Positions 41,515 through 51,088 of a stretch of DNA of 60,880 nucleotides are shown here, in pieces. The position numbers and the translations under genes were made by a program. The DNA is taken from positions 1-60,880 of the forward strand of contig JAAETN010000168.1 in the NCBI GenBank assembly GCA_024228355.1, read 5' to 3'. Position 1 is the first letter of the stretch; each line of letters starts with the position of its first letter. Source of the DNA: Maribacter sp. Lineage in GTDB: Bacteria > Bacteroidota > Bacteroidia > Flavobacteriales > Flavobacteriaceae. The notes beneath the pieces were generated by a model that had not been told where the DNA came from, ran no database searches, and saw nothing but the letters and a program-made list of their open reading frames with translations.

Positions 41515-42864
41515 ATGAATCACACAAGAAGAAAATTTATTAAAAAGAGTTCACTTGCTTTGGCAGGGTCTGGAGCTGCATTTATTTTTCCAATGGAATT
41601 ATTGGCAACACTACGAAAAAGAGTTGGGCCGAATGATACTATCAATGTAGGTTTAATAGGTTGTAAGGGAATGGGTTTTTCAGACCTTATCTCAGTACTT
41701 AAAATTAGCGAGACCAATGTAATTGGCTTGTGTGATGTTGATGAAAATGTTTTAATGGCCCGGACTGCTGATTTAGAGAAAGCTGGCATCAAGAAACCAA
41801 AATGGTATACCGATTATAGAAAATTGTTGGAAAACAAGGATATAGATGTTGTCATCATTGGAACTCCCGATCACTGGCATTGTCTGCAGCTAACGGATGC
41901 TTTGCAGGCCGGGAAAGACGTTTATTGTGAAAAACCTATCGCAAACTCCATTCAGGAGGCAAATATTATGAAGCATTTTGTAGGATCAAGTGATCGTATG
42001 GTTCAAATTGGTCAATGGCAAAGAAGCCAACCTCATTTTGTAGAAGCTATAAATTATGTGCATTCCGGCAAATTGGGCGAAATACGTTTGGCAAAAGCAT
42101 GGGCCTACCAAGGTTGGATGCAACCTGTTCCCATTATTCCAGACACACCCGTACCTGCAGGCGTTGATTATAATATGTGGTTGGGCCCAGCCCCGAAAAG
42201 GGATTTTAATAAGAATAGATTCCATTTTAGTTTTAGGTGGTTCTGGGATTATGCCGGCGGATTAATGACCGATTGGGGTGTTCATTTAATTGATTATGCC
42301 TTATATGGAATGAAGGCCGGTACCCCAAAATCAGTTATGGCCTTAGGAGGTAAATTCGCTTATCCAGATGATGCTTCCGAGACCCCAGATACCTTGCAGA
42401 CTGTTTTTGAATATGATGGATTTTCCATTTTATGGGAACACGCTACAGGCATTGATGGTGGTAATTATGGGCGTAACCATGGTATTGCCTTTATAGGAAA
42501 CAATGGCACCTTGGTTTTGGACCGAGGAGGTTGGGAGGTTATCCCTGAAAACGAGTTCAGAGGATGGGGAAAAGAGCCCGGAAAAAGAATGGAAGCAATT
42601 CCTGTACAGCAAAAGAAAGGTAACGGATTGGATCTTCACACCGTAAACTTTATAGAGTCGGTCAAAAGCAGGGATGCCTCTGGCTTAAATGCCCCGATTG
42701 GGGTTGGTTATGATGCGGCTTTGGTTTCACATATGGGTAATGTTGCCTATAAATCAGGTGATCGTATTTATTGGGATGAAACCAAGGGTGAGTTTAAACA
42801 AGAATCGGCCAATGAGTTTTTAAAGGCAACCTATCACAATGGTTGGAAATTGCCAATGCTATAG
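41515..42864 (+). CDS. Tat-exported Gfo/Idh/MocA-family oxidoreductase
   Basis: 449 residues from ATG 41515, chosen because it places the twin-arginine motif TRRKFIKKSS at the N-terminus. Rossmann domain with INVGLIGCKGMGFSDLI, the GTPDHWHC and YCEKPIA motifs (catalytic Lys of EKP), then the C-terminal beta-sheet domain with FRWFWDYAGGLMTDWGVHLIDY. Binds NAD(P) before export. Usually acts on sugars or glycosides; in this phylum such genes often belong to glycan pathways, but no such genes are adjacent. Confidence 0.92.
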   Translation: MNHTRRKFIKKSSLALAGSGAAFIFPMELLATLRKRVGPNDTINVGLIGCKGMGFSDLISVLKISETNVIGLCDVDENVLMARTADLEKAGIKKPKWYTDYRKLLENKDIDVVIIGTPDHWHCLQLTDALQAGKDVYCEKPIANSIQEANIMKHFVGSSDRMVQIGQWQRSQPHFVEAINYVHSGKLGEIRLAKAWAYQGWMQPVPIIPDTPVPAGVDYNMWLGPAPKRDFNKNRFHFSFRWFWDYAGGLMTDWGVHLIDYALYGMKAGTPKSVMALGGKFAYPDDASETPDTLQTVFEYDGFSILWEHATGIDGGNYGRNHGIAFIGNNGTLVLDRGGWEVIPENEFRGWGKEPGKRMEAIPVQQKKGNGLDLHTVNFIESVKSRDASGLNAPIGVGYDAALVSHMGNVAYKSGDRIYWDETKGEFKQESANEFLKATYHNGWKLPML

Positions 42865-42902
42865 AAAATTGTACGAGACAAATTATAAGATTACTTCAAT
42901 GA

Positions 42903-43505
42903 TTAGCAATTTCTGTATTTGTCATTAAGCCCAATACCTTGATCGATCATTGGAATAATCTTTTCCAAGCGCGAAAGCTTTGTTTTTTCCTGTTTTGCAC
43001 TTGAAATATATTCCGCATAATCACGCTGTTTGTAAGGTGACAAGGTATTAAATGCTTCTTTTGTTTTTGGATTTTTTTCAAATACCTCTTTCAGTAAATT
43101 AGGAATTGCAAGATCTGCTTTATTCTTTTTTTTGGGAATCAATCGCAACCCTTTTTTTTGATTTTCAATAGCTTCAATTATATAAGCTAGTACCGTTGGT
43201 TTGTCTATACTTTCAACAGATTGAAATTTCCAATGCCTCATTGACTGGGTCTTACCTTCCTGAACATTCAAGAGGACTTTTTTGGGATCTTTCAAAAACA
43301 TACCATTGAAAAACCCTAGACCAAAGTGGTTTTTAAATCTCGCGATCCAAAAGACATTTTTACCATCAGTAGTATAAACCGGGGACCCCCATTTATAGGC
43401 CTCAATAGCCTCGGTCTTGGCAGCTAATTCCCTTAGTAATGCGATTCCCGCTTTAAAAGGATGTTCTTTTTCAAAATAAGCCTCGAGTTTTTCTAAAGTT
43501 TCCAT
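42903..43505 (-). CDS. YdeI/OmpD-associated family protein (DUF1801-type domain)
   Basis: 200 residues from ATG 43505 (five bases after the pepT stop). N-terminal DUF1801-like part with AYKWGSPVYTTDGKNVFWIA and FGLGFFNGMFLKDP, then the C-terminal YdeI helical segment LLKEVFEKNPKTKEAFNTL and SPYKQRDYAEYISSAKQEKT. The family is cytosolic and of poorly known function. Same operon as pepT. Confidence 0.87.
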   Translation of the reverse strand: METLEKLEAYFEKEHPFKAGIALLRELAAKTEAIEAYKWGSPVYTTDGKNVFWIARFKNHFGLGFFNGMFLKDPKKVLLNVQEGKTQSMRHWKFQSVESIDKPTVLAYIIEAIENQKKGLRLIPKKKNKADLAIPNLLKEVFEKNPKTKEAFNTLSPYKQRDYAEYISSAKQEKTKLSRLEKIIPMIDQGIGLNDKYRNC

Positions 43506-43510
43506 GAAGA

Positions 43511-44737
43511 CTATAATTTCTTTGCAGTAAGTTCGCAAATTTTAATGATAACTTCAACTGCTTTCTGCATGCTCTCAACAGGAACGTATTCGTATTTACC
43601 ATGAAAGTTATGCCCTCCAGCAAAAATATTTGGGCAAGGTAGGCCCATATAACTCAATTGTGAACCATCGGTACCCCCTCTAATGGGTTTTATTATCGGA
43701 CTGATTCCAAGTGCAACCATGGCCTCTTTGGCTATTTCAACAATGTGATATACCGGTTCAACTTTTTCCCGCATATTAAAATACTGGTCTTTTATTTCTA
43801 AAAGAATACAGTCACCAAAATCGATGTTTAATTTGCTGACGATTTTGCGCAGTAATTCTTTGCGTTTCTCAAAATGTTCACGATCATGATCTCGAATGAT
43901 CATCTCAAATTCAGCATGCTCTATTTCACCTTTTAAATGGTATACATGAAAAAAGCCTTCCCGCCCCGAGGTACATTGTGGAGTTTCCTCAGGTGGTAGA
44001 ATCCCAATGATTTCATTGGCTATGCTTATGGCATTGATCATCTTCCCTTTTGCATAACCTGGGTGAACACTTTTTCCTTTGATGGTAACCTTGGCACTTG
44101 CTGCGTTGAAGTTCTCATATTCCAATTCCCCGATTTGACTACCATCCATAGTGTAGGCCCATTCCGCCCTGAACTTTTCGACATCGAATTTGTGGGCTCC
44201 ACGACCTATTTCCTCATCAGGTGTGAACCCAACTCTTATTTCACCATGTTCTATCTCAGGATGTTGTACCAAAAATTCCATGGCTGTCATTATTTCCGCG
44301 ATTCCAGCCTTGTCATCTGCTCCAAGTAATGTAGTCCCATCTGTGGTTATCAATGTTTGTCCTTTATATTGCAAGAGGTCTTCAAAATAATCAGGCGAAA
44401 GAATGATGTTCTGTTCTTTGTTCAGAATAATATCCTTACCATCATAATCCTCAATGATTTGGGGATTTACGTTGGTGCCACTAAAATCAGGAGTAGTATC
44501 AAAATGGGAAATAAAGCCTATTACGGGAACTTCTTTATCAATATTGCTCGACAAGGTAGCCATGATATAAGCGTTATCGTCGATGGTAACCTCCTTTAAA
44601 CCAATGCGTTCCAGTTCGTATGCCAATTCAGTGGCCATATTCCATTGTTTCTCGGTACTTGGCGTTGTATCCGAATTTGGGTCACTTTGAGTATCGATTT
44701 TGACATACTCCAAAAAACGGTCAATAAGTTGTTGCAT
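43511..44737 (-). CDS. pepT: Peptidase T (tripeptidase)
   Basis: 408 residues, M20B family. Metal ligands in [16 protein letters not shown] (His, Asp), [12 protein letters not shown] (bridging Asp), [15 protein letters not shown] (catalytic Glu pair), [14 protein letters not shown] and C-terminal [13 protein letters not shown]. Removes the N-terminal residue from tripeptides in the cytosol. Full length; ATG 44737. Confidence 0.96.
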   Translation of the reverse strand: MQQLIDRFLEYVKIDTQSDPNSDTTPSTEKQWNMATELAYELERIGLKEVTIDDNAYIMATLSSNIDKEVPVIGFISHFDTTPDFSGTNVNPQIIEDYDGKDIILNKEQNIILSPDYFEDLLQYKGQTLITTDGTTLLGADDKAGIAEIMTAMEFLVQHPEIEHGEIRVGFTPDEEIGRGAHKFDVEKFRAEWAYTMDGSQIGELEYENFNAASAKVTIKGKSVHPGYAKGKMINAISIANEIIGILPPEETPQCTSGREGFFHVYHLKGEIEHAEFEMIIRDHDREHFEKRKELLRKIVSKLNIDFGDCILLEIKDQYFNMREKVEPVYHIVEIAKEAMVALGISPIIKPIRGGTDGSQLSYMGLPCPNIFAGGHNFHGKYEYVPVESMQKAVEVIIKICELTAKKL

Positions 44738-44812
44738 CTACCTTGTGTTTACCCAAAAATACAGATTATTATTAGTATTTTGGTTTCATTGAATTTTGAA
44801 CAAAATGTAGCT

Positions 44813-45259
44813 ATGAGAACCTTATCGTTTTGTATTTCGATATTGATCTGCATCCTTTTTAATGATGGATTAACGGCACAGGATGATTGTATTCTTGGGG
44901 TCGGAATAACCAAGGATGAAACAATCATAGATGTTTTTCAACTCAACGAAGATCAAGCTGAACAACTTATAAATTTTAGTGCTGAATTAAAATATAGAAA
45001 TGAGTTGTTGAACAATCAGGCAGCAAATATATTAAAGCGACATCCACAGAGTTCAGCTGCCGAATTAATGGTATTGGCCAACAAGTATATTGGGATTCGT
45101 GATAGTATGGAACATATTCAACGTATGATAGACATTAAGACCTTGAAATTATTTAACGAGAAGCAATATATTCGCTATTTAGAGCTTTGTACCGAGGCAT
45201 ATCGACAGCCTTTCAGGGTGGTTCCTACAAATTATCAAGACAGTATTCCGCCTAAATAA
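44813..45259 (+). CDS. Exported hypothetical protein
   Basis: 148 residues from ATG 44813, which gives a signal peptide (cut after GLTAQ). The mature part is helical (about 45-130) with QLNEDQAEQLINFSAELKYR and HIQRMIDIKTLKLFNEKQYI, resembling periplasmic Spy/CpxP-like helical hairpins in plan but without their LTxxQ repeats. Two Cys (in DDCILG and ELCTEA) could pair. Function unknown. Confidence 0.65.
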   Translation: MRTLSFCISILICILFNDGLTAQDDCILGVGITKDETIIDVFQLNEDQAEQLINFSAELKYRNELLNNQAANILKRHPQSSAAELMVLANKYIGIRDSMEHIQRMIDIKTLKLFNEKQYIRYLELCTEAYRQPFRVVPTNYQDSIPPK

Positions 45260-45320
45260 TATTAACCTAAGTATGTTGACAATATTGAGTTAGATAAGGT
45301 AATTACTGCGTTTGAGTTTG

Positions 45321-45328
45321 TACTTTTG
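45321..45328 (+). promoter_or_regulatory. -7 promoter box (TACTTTTG) of pyrD
   Basis: TAnnTTTG match 20 bp before the ATG at 45349. Confidence 0.55.
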
Positions 45329-45348
45329 CTTAAATCTTTCTACAATTC

Positions 45349-46386
45349 ATGTACAAAATATTAGTTCGCCCAATTCTTTTTTTATTAGACCCGGAAAAAG
45401 TTCACCACCTTACATTTTTTTTGATTCGTTTGTTTGGTAAAATCGGCTTATTAAACCTATATAAATCAATTTGTGTTCTTGAAGACAAGGCATTGGAACG
45501 AGAGGTTTTTGGACTCAAATTCAAAAATCCTGTTGGTCTAGCTGCAGGTTTTGATAAAGATGCCAAATTGTACAATGAACTTTCTGATCTTGGTTTCGGA
45601 TTTATTGAGATTGGTACCTTAACGCCCAAGCCCCAGGATGGGAATCCTAAAAAGCGACTTTTTCGTTTGAAAGCAGATAAGGCCATAATAAATCGAATGG
45701 GCTTTAATAACAGCGGTGTTTTTGACGCAGTTGAACGTTTGAAAAAGGAACATAGGGTATTAGTTGGCGGCAATATTGGAAAAAATAAAATTACGCCCAA
45801 TGAGGATGCTACCAAAGATTATCTCATATGCTTCGATGCACTTTTTCCCCATGTCGATTACTTTGTGGTCAATGTAAGTTCTCCCAATACGCCAGGATTA
45901 AGGGAGTTACAGGATAAAGAACCATTGACTGCCTTACTAAAGGAACTAAAAAAGGAAAACACAAAAATCGGGACTAAAGGAGCTGATACCATTGAAAAAC
46001 CCATTTTATTGAAAATAGCACCTGATTTGACAGATAATCAATTGACGGACATTATCAAAATCGTTAAAGACACTAAGATTGATGGTATTATCGCCACTAA
46101 TACGACAATAGAAAGGGGAGAACTGAAATCCACCTATTTGCTCTCGGAGGAGAAAGGTGGATTGAGTGGAAAACCTCTGACAGATCGAAGCACGGAAGTT
46201 ATTCGGTTTTTAGCGGAAAAGAGTAATAAGGCATTCCCTATTATCGGAGTCGGAGGAATCCATTCAGCTGAAAATGCGCTGGAAAAATTGGAAGCAGGTG
46301 CAGATTTAGTTCAACTATATACAGGATTTATTTACGAAGGTCCAGCATTAATAAAGAAAATTAACAAGGCCATACTGTCGCAGTAG
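45349..46386 (+). CDS. pyrD: Quinone-dependent dihydroorotate dehydrogenase
   Basis: 345 residues, class 2 type: the N-terminal helical quinone-binding segment (1 to about 45, [20 protein letters not shown]) precedes the FMN barrel with [30 protein letters not shown], the catalytic Ser in [14 protein letters not shown], and [20 protein letters not shown]. Oxidises dihydroorotate to orotate at the inner membrane in pyrimidine synthesis. Full length, transcribed alone. Confidence 0.97.
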   Translation: MYKILVRPILFLLDPEKVHHLTFFLIRLFGKIGLLNLYKSICVLEDKALEREVFGLKFKNPVGLAAGFDKDAKLYNELSDLGFGFIEIGTLTPKPQDGNPKKRLFRLKADKAIINRMGFNNSGVFDAVERLKKEHRVLVGGNIGKNKITPNEDATKDYLICFDALFPHVDYFVVNVSSPNTPGLRELQDKEPLTALLKELKKENTKIGTKGADTIEKPILLKIAPDLTDNQLTDIIKIVKDTKIDGIIATNTTIERGELKSTYLLSEEKGGLSGKPLTDRSTEVIRFLAEKSNKAFPIIGVGGIHSAENALEKLEAGADLVQLYTGFIYEGPALIKKINKAILSQ

Positions 46387-46399
46387 TTATAGAATCTCA

Positions 46400-46822
46400 T
46401 TATTTTGTCCAATAATCGACTACAAGGACATCATCTAAATGGGGGGTAAGAACTTGTCCAAAAGCTTTGTGGTCGGGATGAGGTAGATAAATAGCTCGGT
46501 CCTCTTCGCTTTTAAAAGTTAAAAAAAAGCAATGTGTAAACCCTTTGTCCAATCCTTCCGGGCTGTTGTTCAAGCCCCATTCATAGGACATTATTTGAGG
46601 TATTTTTGAAGGTAGTGCAAAAAACGCTTCTTCAACTCTATTGATATCCGAGGCAGCTGTACCGTCCTTGAATTTAAATAACACCACATGGCGTAATACA
46701 CTGTCATTGACTTTTTCCGTGTCACTCATTATTATCCGTTTGGAATTTTTGTGTTTCGCATTGCATAAACTTATAGTCAAAATTGTAAAAACAATACTGA
46801 ATGATATATAGATGAATTTCAT
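46400..46822 (-). CDS. Dabb-family protein with N-terminal signal or anchor
   Basis: 140 residues. N-terminal hydrophobic segment (about 1-22) then a stress-responsive A/B barrel domain: LRHVVLFKFKDGTAASDINRV, GLNNSPEGLDKGFTHCFFLT, LPHPDHKAFGQVLTPHLDDV. Many Dabb proteins are cytosolic; an internal ATG (start of MSDTEKVND) could yield such a form. Ligand unknown. Convergent with pyrD, 13 bp apart. Confidence 0.85.
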   Translation of the reverse strand: MKFIYISFSIVFTILTISLCNAKHKNSKRIIMSDTEKVNDSVLRHVVLFKFKDGTAASDINRVEEAFFALPSKIPQIMSYEWGLNNSPEGLDKGFTHCFFLTFKSEEDRAIYLPHPDHKAFGQVLTPHLDDVLVVDYWTK

Positions 46823-46903
46823 AGTGAATATTTCCGGTAAGATATAAAAATTGCAACTTACTCCAGAGGAATTTGTATTTTTCGAAGTTAAATTTAATTT
46901 GGT

Positions 46904-47530
46904 TTGAATTACGAAGTACTTTCAACCTTTATTATCGCCTCTACTATATTGGCCGTAGCTCCCGGACCAGACAATATTTATGTATTGACCCAAAGCCTAG
47001 TTCGTGGTAAAAAATATGGTTTGGCAACAACGGTGGGTTTAGTTTCTGGTTGTTTGGTGCATACCACACTTTTGGCTTTTGGAGTTTCGGCAATAATCAA
47101 GGAAAGTGACCAAATTTTCTTTACTATCAAACTTTTTGGGGCAATGTATCTTTTTTATTTGGCCTACAAAGTTTTTAAAAGTGATGCCCACTTGCAACTT
47201 TCAAATAGCGAGGTCCCCAAAAAAGGATTGATGCAGTTGTTCAAACAAGGATTTATAATGAATGTGTTGAATCCGAAAGTCACCATTTTCTTTTTAGCTT
47301 TTTTCCCGGGATTTTTATTTAGTGATTCATTGAGTCACATCATTCAGTTTTATATTTTGGGTTTGTTATTTATGCTGGTGACATTGATTGTATTTGGACT
47401 AATGGCCATTCTTTCAGGATCAATTTCAAACTATATAAAAGGACATGATAAACTTGGATTATCCTTGAAATGGCTTCAAATTATTGTGTTTATTGGTATA
47501 GGAATGTTTATATTATTATCGAATAATTAG
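46904..47530 (+). CDS. LysE/RhtB-family amino acid exporter
   Basis: 208 residues, five to six membrane helices. Family signature near the start: ILAVAPGPDNIYVLTQSLVRG and YGLATTVGLVSGCLVHT; also QGFIMNVLNPKVTIFFLAFFPGF. Exports amino acids or related small molecules. The start is TTG 46904: no ATG precedes helix 1, and an in-frame stop lies at 46895. Precedes the HMG-CoA lyase gene by 33 bp, so possibly the same transcript. Confidence 0.92.
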   Translation: MNYEVLSTFIIASTILAVAPGPDNIYVLTQSLVRGKKYGLATTVGLVSGCLVHTTLLAFGVSAIIKESDQIFFTIKLFGAMYLFYLAYKVFKSDAHLQLSNSEVPKKGLMQLFKQGFIMNVLNPKVTIFFLAFFPGFLFSDSLSHIIQFYILGLLFMLVTLIVFGLMAILSGSISNYIKGHDKLGLSLKWLQIIVFIGIGMFILLSNN

Positions 47531-47563
47531 TGTTAATTTTGGTGTGCTATCAAAGCCATTTGA

Positions 47564-48430
47564 ATGTCCGGAAAGGTTAAAATTATTGAATGCCCTCGGG
47601 ATGCCATGCAAGGCATCAAAGATTTTATTCCTACTGAAGAAAAGGCCAAGTACATTCAAGCTTTACTAGGTTGTGGATTTGATACCATTGATTTCGGAAG
47701 TTTCGTTTCGCCCAAAGCTATACCACAAATGGTTGATACAGCTGACGTACTTTCAATGTTGGATCTGTCCAATACCACCAGTAAATTATTAACAATAGTG
47801 GCCAATGTTAGAGGAGCACAGAGTGCTATCGAACATGAGGAAATTAAATATTTGGGATACCCCTTTTCAATATCCGAGAATTTTCAGATGCGTAATACGC
47901 ACAAGACCATTGATCAATCAGTTGTAACCTTAAATGAGATATTGCGAATCGCCAAGGCAAATAATAAAGAGGTAGTAACTTATATTTCGATGGGATTTGG
48001 GAACCCCTATGGGGATCCATGGAATGTGGGGATAGTAGGGGAGTGGACCGAGAAATTGGCAGATATGGGTGCCAAAATTTTATCATTATCCGATACTGTA
48101 GGCACCTCAACGCCTGAAAATATTGCATATCTCTTTTCAAACTTGATTCCTAGATATCCTGAAATTGAGTTTGGTGCCCACTTGCATACCACGCCAACTA
48201 AATGGCATGAAAAGGTTGATGCGGCATATGAAGCTGGTTGTTGCCGTTTTGACGGGGCAGTACAAGGTTTCGGTGGTTGCCCCATGGCAAAGGATGAACT
48301 GACAGGGAATATGCCTACCGAAAAAATGCTTTCCTATTTTACTGCAAAAAAAGTGACCACAAAGGTAAATTGGATGGCTTTTGAAGCAGCCTTCAATAAG
48401 GCAACAGAACTCTTTTCCAAATACTATTAA
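47564..48430 (+). CDS. Hydroxymethylglutaryl-CoA lyase-like protein
   Basis: 288 residues, TIM-barrel of the HMGL/DRE family: VKIIECPRDAMQGIKDFIP at the first strand, FVSPKAIPQMVDTADV, GNPYGDPWN, SLSDTVGTSTPENI, the metal-binding HLHTTP and the active-site loop VQGFGGCPMAKDELTGNMPTE with catalytic Cys. Splits HMG-CoA to acetoacetate and acetyl-CoA in leucine breakdown. The opening reads ECPRD where canonical enzymes have E[VS]GPRD. Substrate likely but not certain. Confidence 0.88.
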   Translation: MSGKVKIIECPRDAMQGIKDFIPTEEKAKYIQALLGCGFDTIDFGSFVSPKAIPQMVDTADVLSMLDLSNTTSKLLTIVANVRGAQSAIEHEEIKYLGYPFSISENFQMRNTHKTIDQSVVTLNEILRIAKANNKEVVTYISMGFGNPYGDPWNVGIVGEWTEKLADMGAKILSLSDTVGTSTPENIAYLFSNLIPRYPEIEFGAHLHTTPTKWHEKVDAAYEAGCCRFDGAVQGFGGCPMAKDELTGNMPTEKMLSYFTAKKVTTKVNWMAFEAAFNKATELFSKYY

Positions 48431-48596
48431 GCCGTAATCTGCTTACTTTCAATGCTCTAAAAAAGTAATTGAAACCCACCTCAAACATTATTTAGAATTA
48501 GTTTAAATAATCCTTGTTCAAGTCAAAATTGCGTATTAGATTTGCTCTTTTAAATCATCATAATTTATAATAAGTCTAAATAAGAATAACAATAAA

Positions 48597-49775
48597 ATGA
48601 AAAAACCAATTCTATTGTTTGCAGTACTATGTACAGCATTTTTATCGGCACAGACCGTTACAGATTCTATGATGCTGAATCCACAAAAACAAATTAACGC
48701 CGCACAACGGTTATTGTCGGGCAATTATGCTTCAGCGGTTACTATAGGGGCTTATGGCGAGATGCTGTACAACCAACCTGAAGGTGACAATGGCGAATTG
48801 GATGTTCAAAGATTGGTATTATTGATGGGCTATCGTTTCAATGATAAAGCCCAATTTGTCACTGAAATTGAGTTTGAACATGTTGAAGAGGTCTTCGTTG
48901 AACAGGCCTTCGTTAATTATAATGTAGGTAGCAACATAAACCTTAGAGGTGGTCTCATGCTGGTGCCCATGGGCATTGTAAATGAATTTCATGAACCTAC
49001 AACTTTTAATGGCACTGAGAGACCTGCTATAGACAATGTTATTGTACCGACAACCTGGAGAGAATTGGGTGTTGGTGTCAACGGTCGTTTTGATAATCTT
49101 TCTTTAGGTTATCAGGCATATTTGTTCAATGGTTTTAAATCAACTGTTGCTGACGGGGAAGGTGGCATATCAGGTATTCTAAAAGGCTCCAACGGTCTTC
49201 GAAGTGGTCGCCAAAAGGGGATTAAATCAACTATTGACAGTCCAAACTTATCTACCAAATTGGATTATTATGGCATATCTGGTTTGCGCTTGGGATTTTC
49301 ATCATATTTTGGTAAGACCCAAGCCGCAGACGATATAGAAGAAGTTGTTGGTTCCAATATTGGTATCACTATGATTGGTTTAGATGCCCGTTATGCTTAT
49401 CAGCGTTTTACGGCTCGGGGCCAGTTTGTTCATGCTTCCTTATCAGATACTGAAGATTATAATGCGTTAACTGGAAGAGATTTGGGTAGTGCATTACAAG
49501 GATGGTATGTTGAAGGTGCATTTAATCTTCTACCAGTCAGCAACGAACAAAAACTATTTGCATTTGCCCGCTATGAAAAGTATGATACACATGCGTCGAC
49601 TGCTGGGTCCTTGGCAAAGAATGATGCTTATGACAGAACAGATGTTACAACTGGATTAACATATCATTTGGCACCAGGCGTTGTTTTAAAAGGTGATTAT
49701 CAGTTTAGAAGTAATGCATTGGAAAACGGTGATGTCAAAGACCGATTAAATTTTGGCATTGGAGTCTGGTTTTAA
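48597..49775 (+). CDS. Outer membrane porin-like beta-barrel protein
   Basis: 392 residues with signal peptide (cut after LSAQ). Barrel strands alternate through the protein, with GAYGEMLYNQPEG, LVLLMGYRFNDKAQFVTEIEFEH, RGGLMLVPMGIVNEFHEPTTF and a final LNFGIGVWF with terminal Phe. The pattern (strand, VE-VFVEQAFVNY, PMG-VNE) matches phosphate-selective porin-like barrels common in marine flavobacteria. It lies upstream of the FMN-binding pair, 211 bp apart with a repeat between. Confidence 0.82.
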   Translation: MKKPILLFAVLCTAFLSAQTVTDSMMLNPQKQINAAQRLLSGNYASAVTIGAYGEMLYNQPEGDNGELDVQRLVLLMGYRFNDKAQFVTEIEFEHVEEVFVEQAFVNYNVGSNINLRGGLMLVPMGIVNEFHEPTTFNGTERPAIDNVIVPTTWRELGVGVNGRFDNLSLGYQAYLFNGFKSTVADGEGGISGILKGSNGLRSGRQKGIKSTIDSPNLSTKLDYYGISGLRLGFSSYFGKTQAADDIEEVVGSNIGITMIGLDARYAYQRFTARGQFVHASLSDTEDYNALTGRDLGSALQGWYVEGAFNLLPVSNEQKLFAFARYEKYDTHASTAGSLAKNDAYDRTDVTTGLTYHLAPGVVLKGDYQFRSNALENGDVKDRLNFGIGVWF

Positions 49776-49819
49776 TCGAAAAGAATTCCCCGACGCCCTG
49801 CTTCAGGGTTCCGCTAAAC

Positions 49820-49845
49820 TGTCATTCCCACAAATGCGGGAATCT
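49820..49845. repeat. Small dispersed-type palindromic repeat
   Basis: Contains GTCATTCCC and GCGGGAATCTA as imperfect arms, the widespread short intergenic palindrome with CATTCCCGC...GCGGGAATC form. A GCCCTG/CAGGGT hairpin lies just upstream (about 49790-49810). Confidence 0.6.
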
Positions 49846-49986
49846 AAATGATAGATTTCGGTTTTTGCCATGAGATCAAAATATAACCAGCGAAATATTT
49901 CTATGGCTCTGCCTCAGGATAGTTGGTTACAAGAAAAGAATGTAATTTCTTTATTGAGATTCATTCTAAATTAATACATTTACAGC

Positions 49987-50523
49987 ATGCCAAGGGTAAA
50001 GACATTTATTATTCCAATAGTGACCATCTCCTTTTTACTAGTAGGTTTTGGACTGCCCAAGAATGTTGAAAAGAAAGTACAGAAAGAACTGAAAAAGACT
50101 TTTCAAATAGATGGTTTTACTTTGGTCCCTTTAGAAATATCGGCTTCTTTGAATGAAGGACTTCCAAAGAAGTTGACACACGAGAATTTTCTTAAGATAA
50201 CCGATGATAGTGAACATCTGGGTTATTTGTTTGTTGATAAGGCACAAAGTAAAACGGCTGAATTTGATTATTTAATTGTTTTCGATACTGAGCTTAAGAT
50301 TGTTCATTCCAAAGTGTTGATTTATAGAGAGGAATACGGAGGTGAAATTGGCAGCAAACGTTGGTTAAAACAATTTATAGGTAAAACGGGAGGTGATAGG
50401 GTAGATCACGAATCGAATATCGATGGCATAGCAGGTGCAACAATTTCAGTTCGGTCGATGACCAATGCAATTGATGAACTTCTAAGGACAATTGGAATAT
50501 TGCAAAAAAATCAAGTTTTATAA
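49987..50523 (+). CDS. FMN-binding domain protein (covalent flavin type), exported
   Basis: 178 residues with an N-terminal membrane or signal segment (about 5-22). The FMN-binding domain (about 75-170) ends in DGIAGATISVRSMTNAID (from residue 146), where Thr152 of GAT is the expected site of FMN attachment by an ApbE-type flavin transferase. Such domains carry electrons outside the cytosol. The stop overlaps the start of the next gene (TAATG). apbE is not in the window. Confidence 0.85.
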   Translation: MPRVKTFIIPIVTISFLLVGFGLPKNVEKKVQKELKKTFQIDGFTLVPLEISASLNEGLPKKLTHENFLKITDDSEHLGYLFVDKAQSKTAEFDYLIVFDTELKIVHSKVLIYREEYGGEIGSKRWLKQFIGKTGGDRVDHESNIDGIAGATISVRSMTNAIDELLRTIGILQKNQVL

Positions 50524-51014
50524 TGCAGTTTAATGGTCTACTTTCAACATTTCCAAAAGAAATAAAACTTTTTTTGGCCTCTTTTATCGTAATCCTTTCT
50601 ATAGGTTTTTTCACAGGCATATTTTTCGTTGGTGAAACCAGTTCGGCTTCTCCTGCTGGTATCGAAGAGAATTACCTTGGCAATGAGGACGATGAAAACG
50701 CCGAAATAATGAAGTTTCATAAAAGTGAACGGGAAATGCTGACCATACTTCATACCCACATTCTTTCTATGTCTTTCATCTTTTTCTTATTGGGAATATT
50801 AGTGTGGATGACAAAGCTGTCAAAGAAAGTGAAACTTTTCCTCACCGTTGAGCCATTTTTTTCTGTTATCCTTACATTTGGTGGAATATATTTATTGTGG
50901 CTTGGCATCCTTTGGATGAAATATGTGGTGATATTTTCGGGATTACTGATGACCTTGACTTTTGCGGTTTCAGTATTCGTTGTGCTCTATCAATTGGCCT
51001 TAAAACCATCCTAG
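50523..51014 (+). CDS. Four-helix membrane protein paired with the FMN-binding protein
   Basis: 163 residues with four predicted helices (about 17-36, 78-97, 105-126 and 135-158). An acidic loop follows helix 1 (GNEDDENAEIM), then FHKSER and LTILHTHILSMSF place His66, His77 and His79 near the outer end of helix 2, as possible haem or quinone ligands. No family recognised. Translational coupling to the FMN protein suggests a two-part redox unit that passes electrons across the inner membrane. Confidence 0.7.
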   Translation: MQFNGLLSTFPKEIKLFLASFIVILSIGFFTGIFFVGETSSASPAGIEENYLGNEDDENAEIMKFHKSEREMLTILHTHILSMSFIFFLLGILVWMTKLSKKVKLFLTVEPFFSVILTFGGIYLLWLGILWMKYVVIFSGLLMTLTFAVSVFVVLYQLALKPS

Positions 51015-51058
51015 CCTGATTAAACATATTGGTTTCAAAAAGTTACTTCTAAATGTAG

Positions 51059-51066
51059 TATATTTG
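51059..51066 (+). promoter_or_regulatory. -7 promoter box (TATATTTG) of guaB
   Basis: TAnnTTTG match 22 bp before the ATG at 51089. Confidence 0.6.
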
Positions 51067-51088
51067 CACGCAATTAATCCTTAATTGC

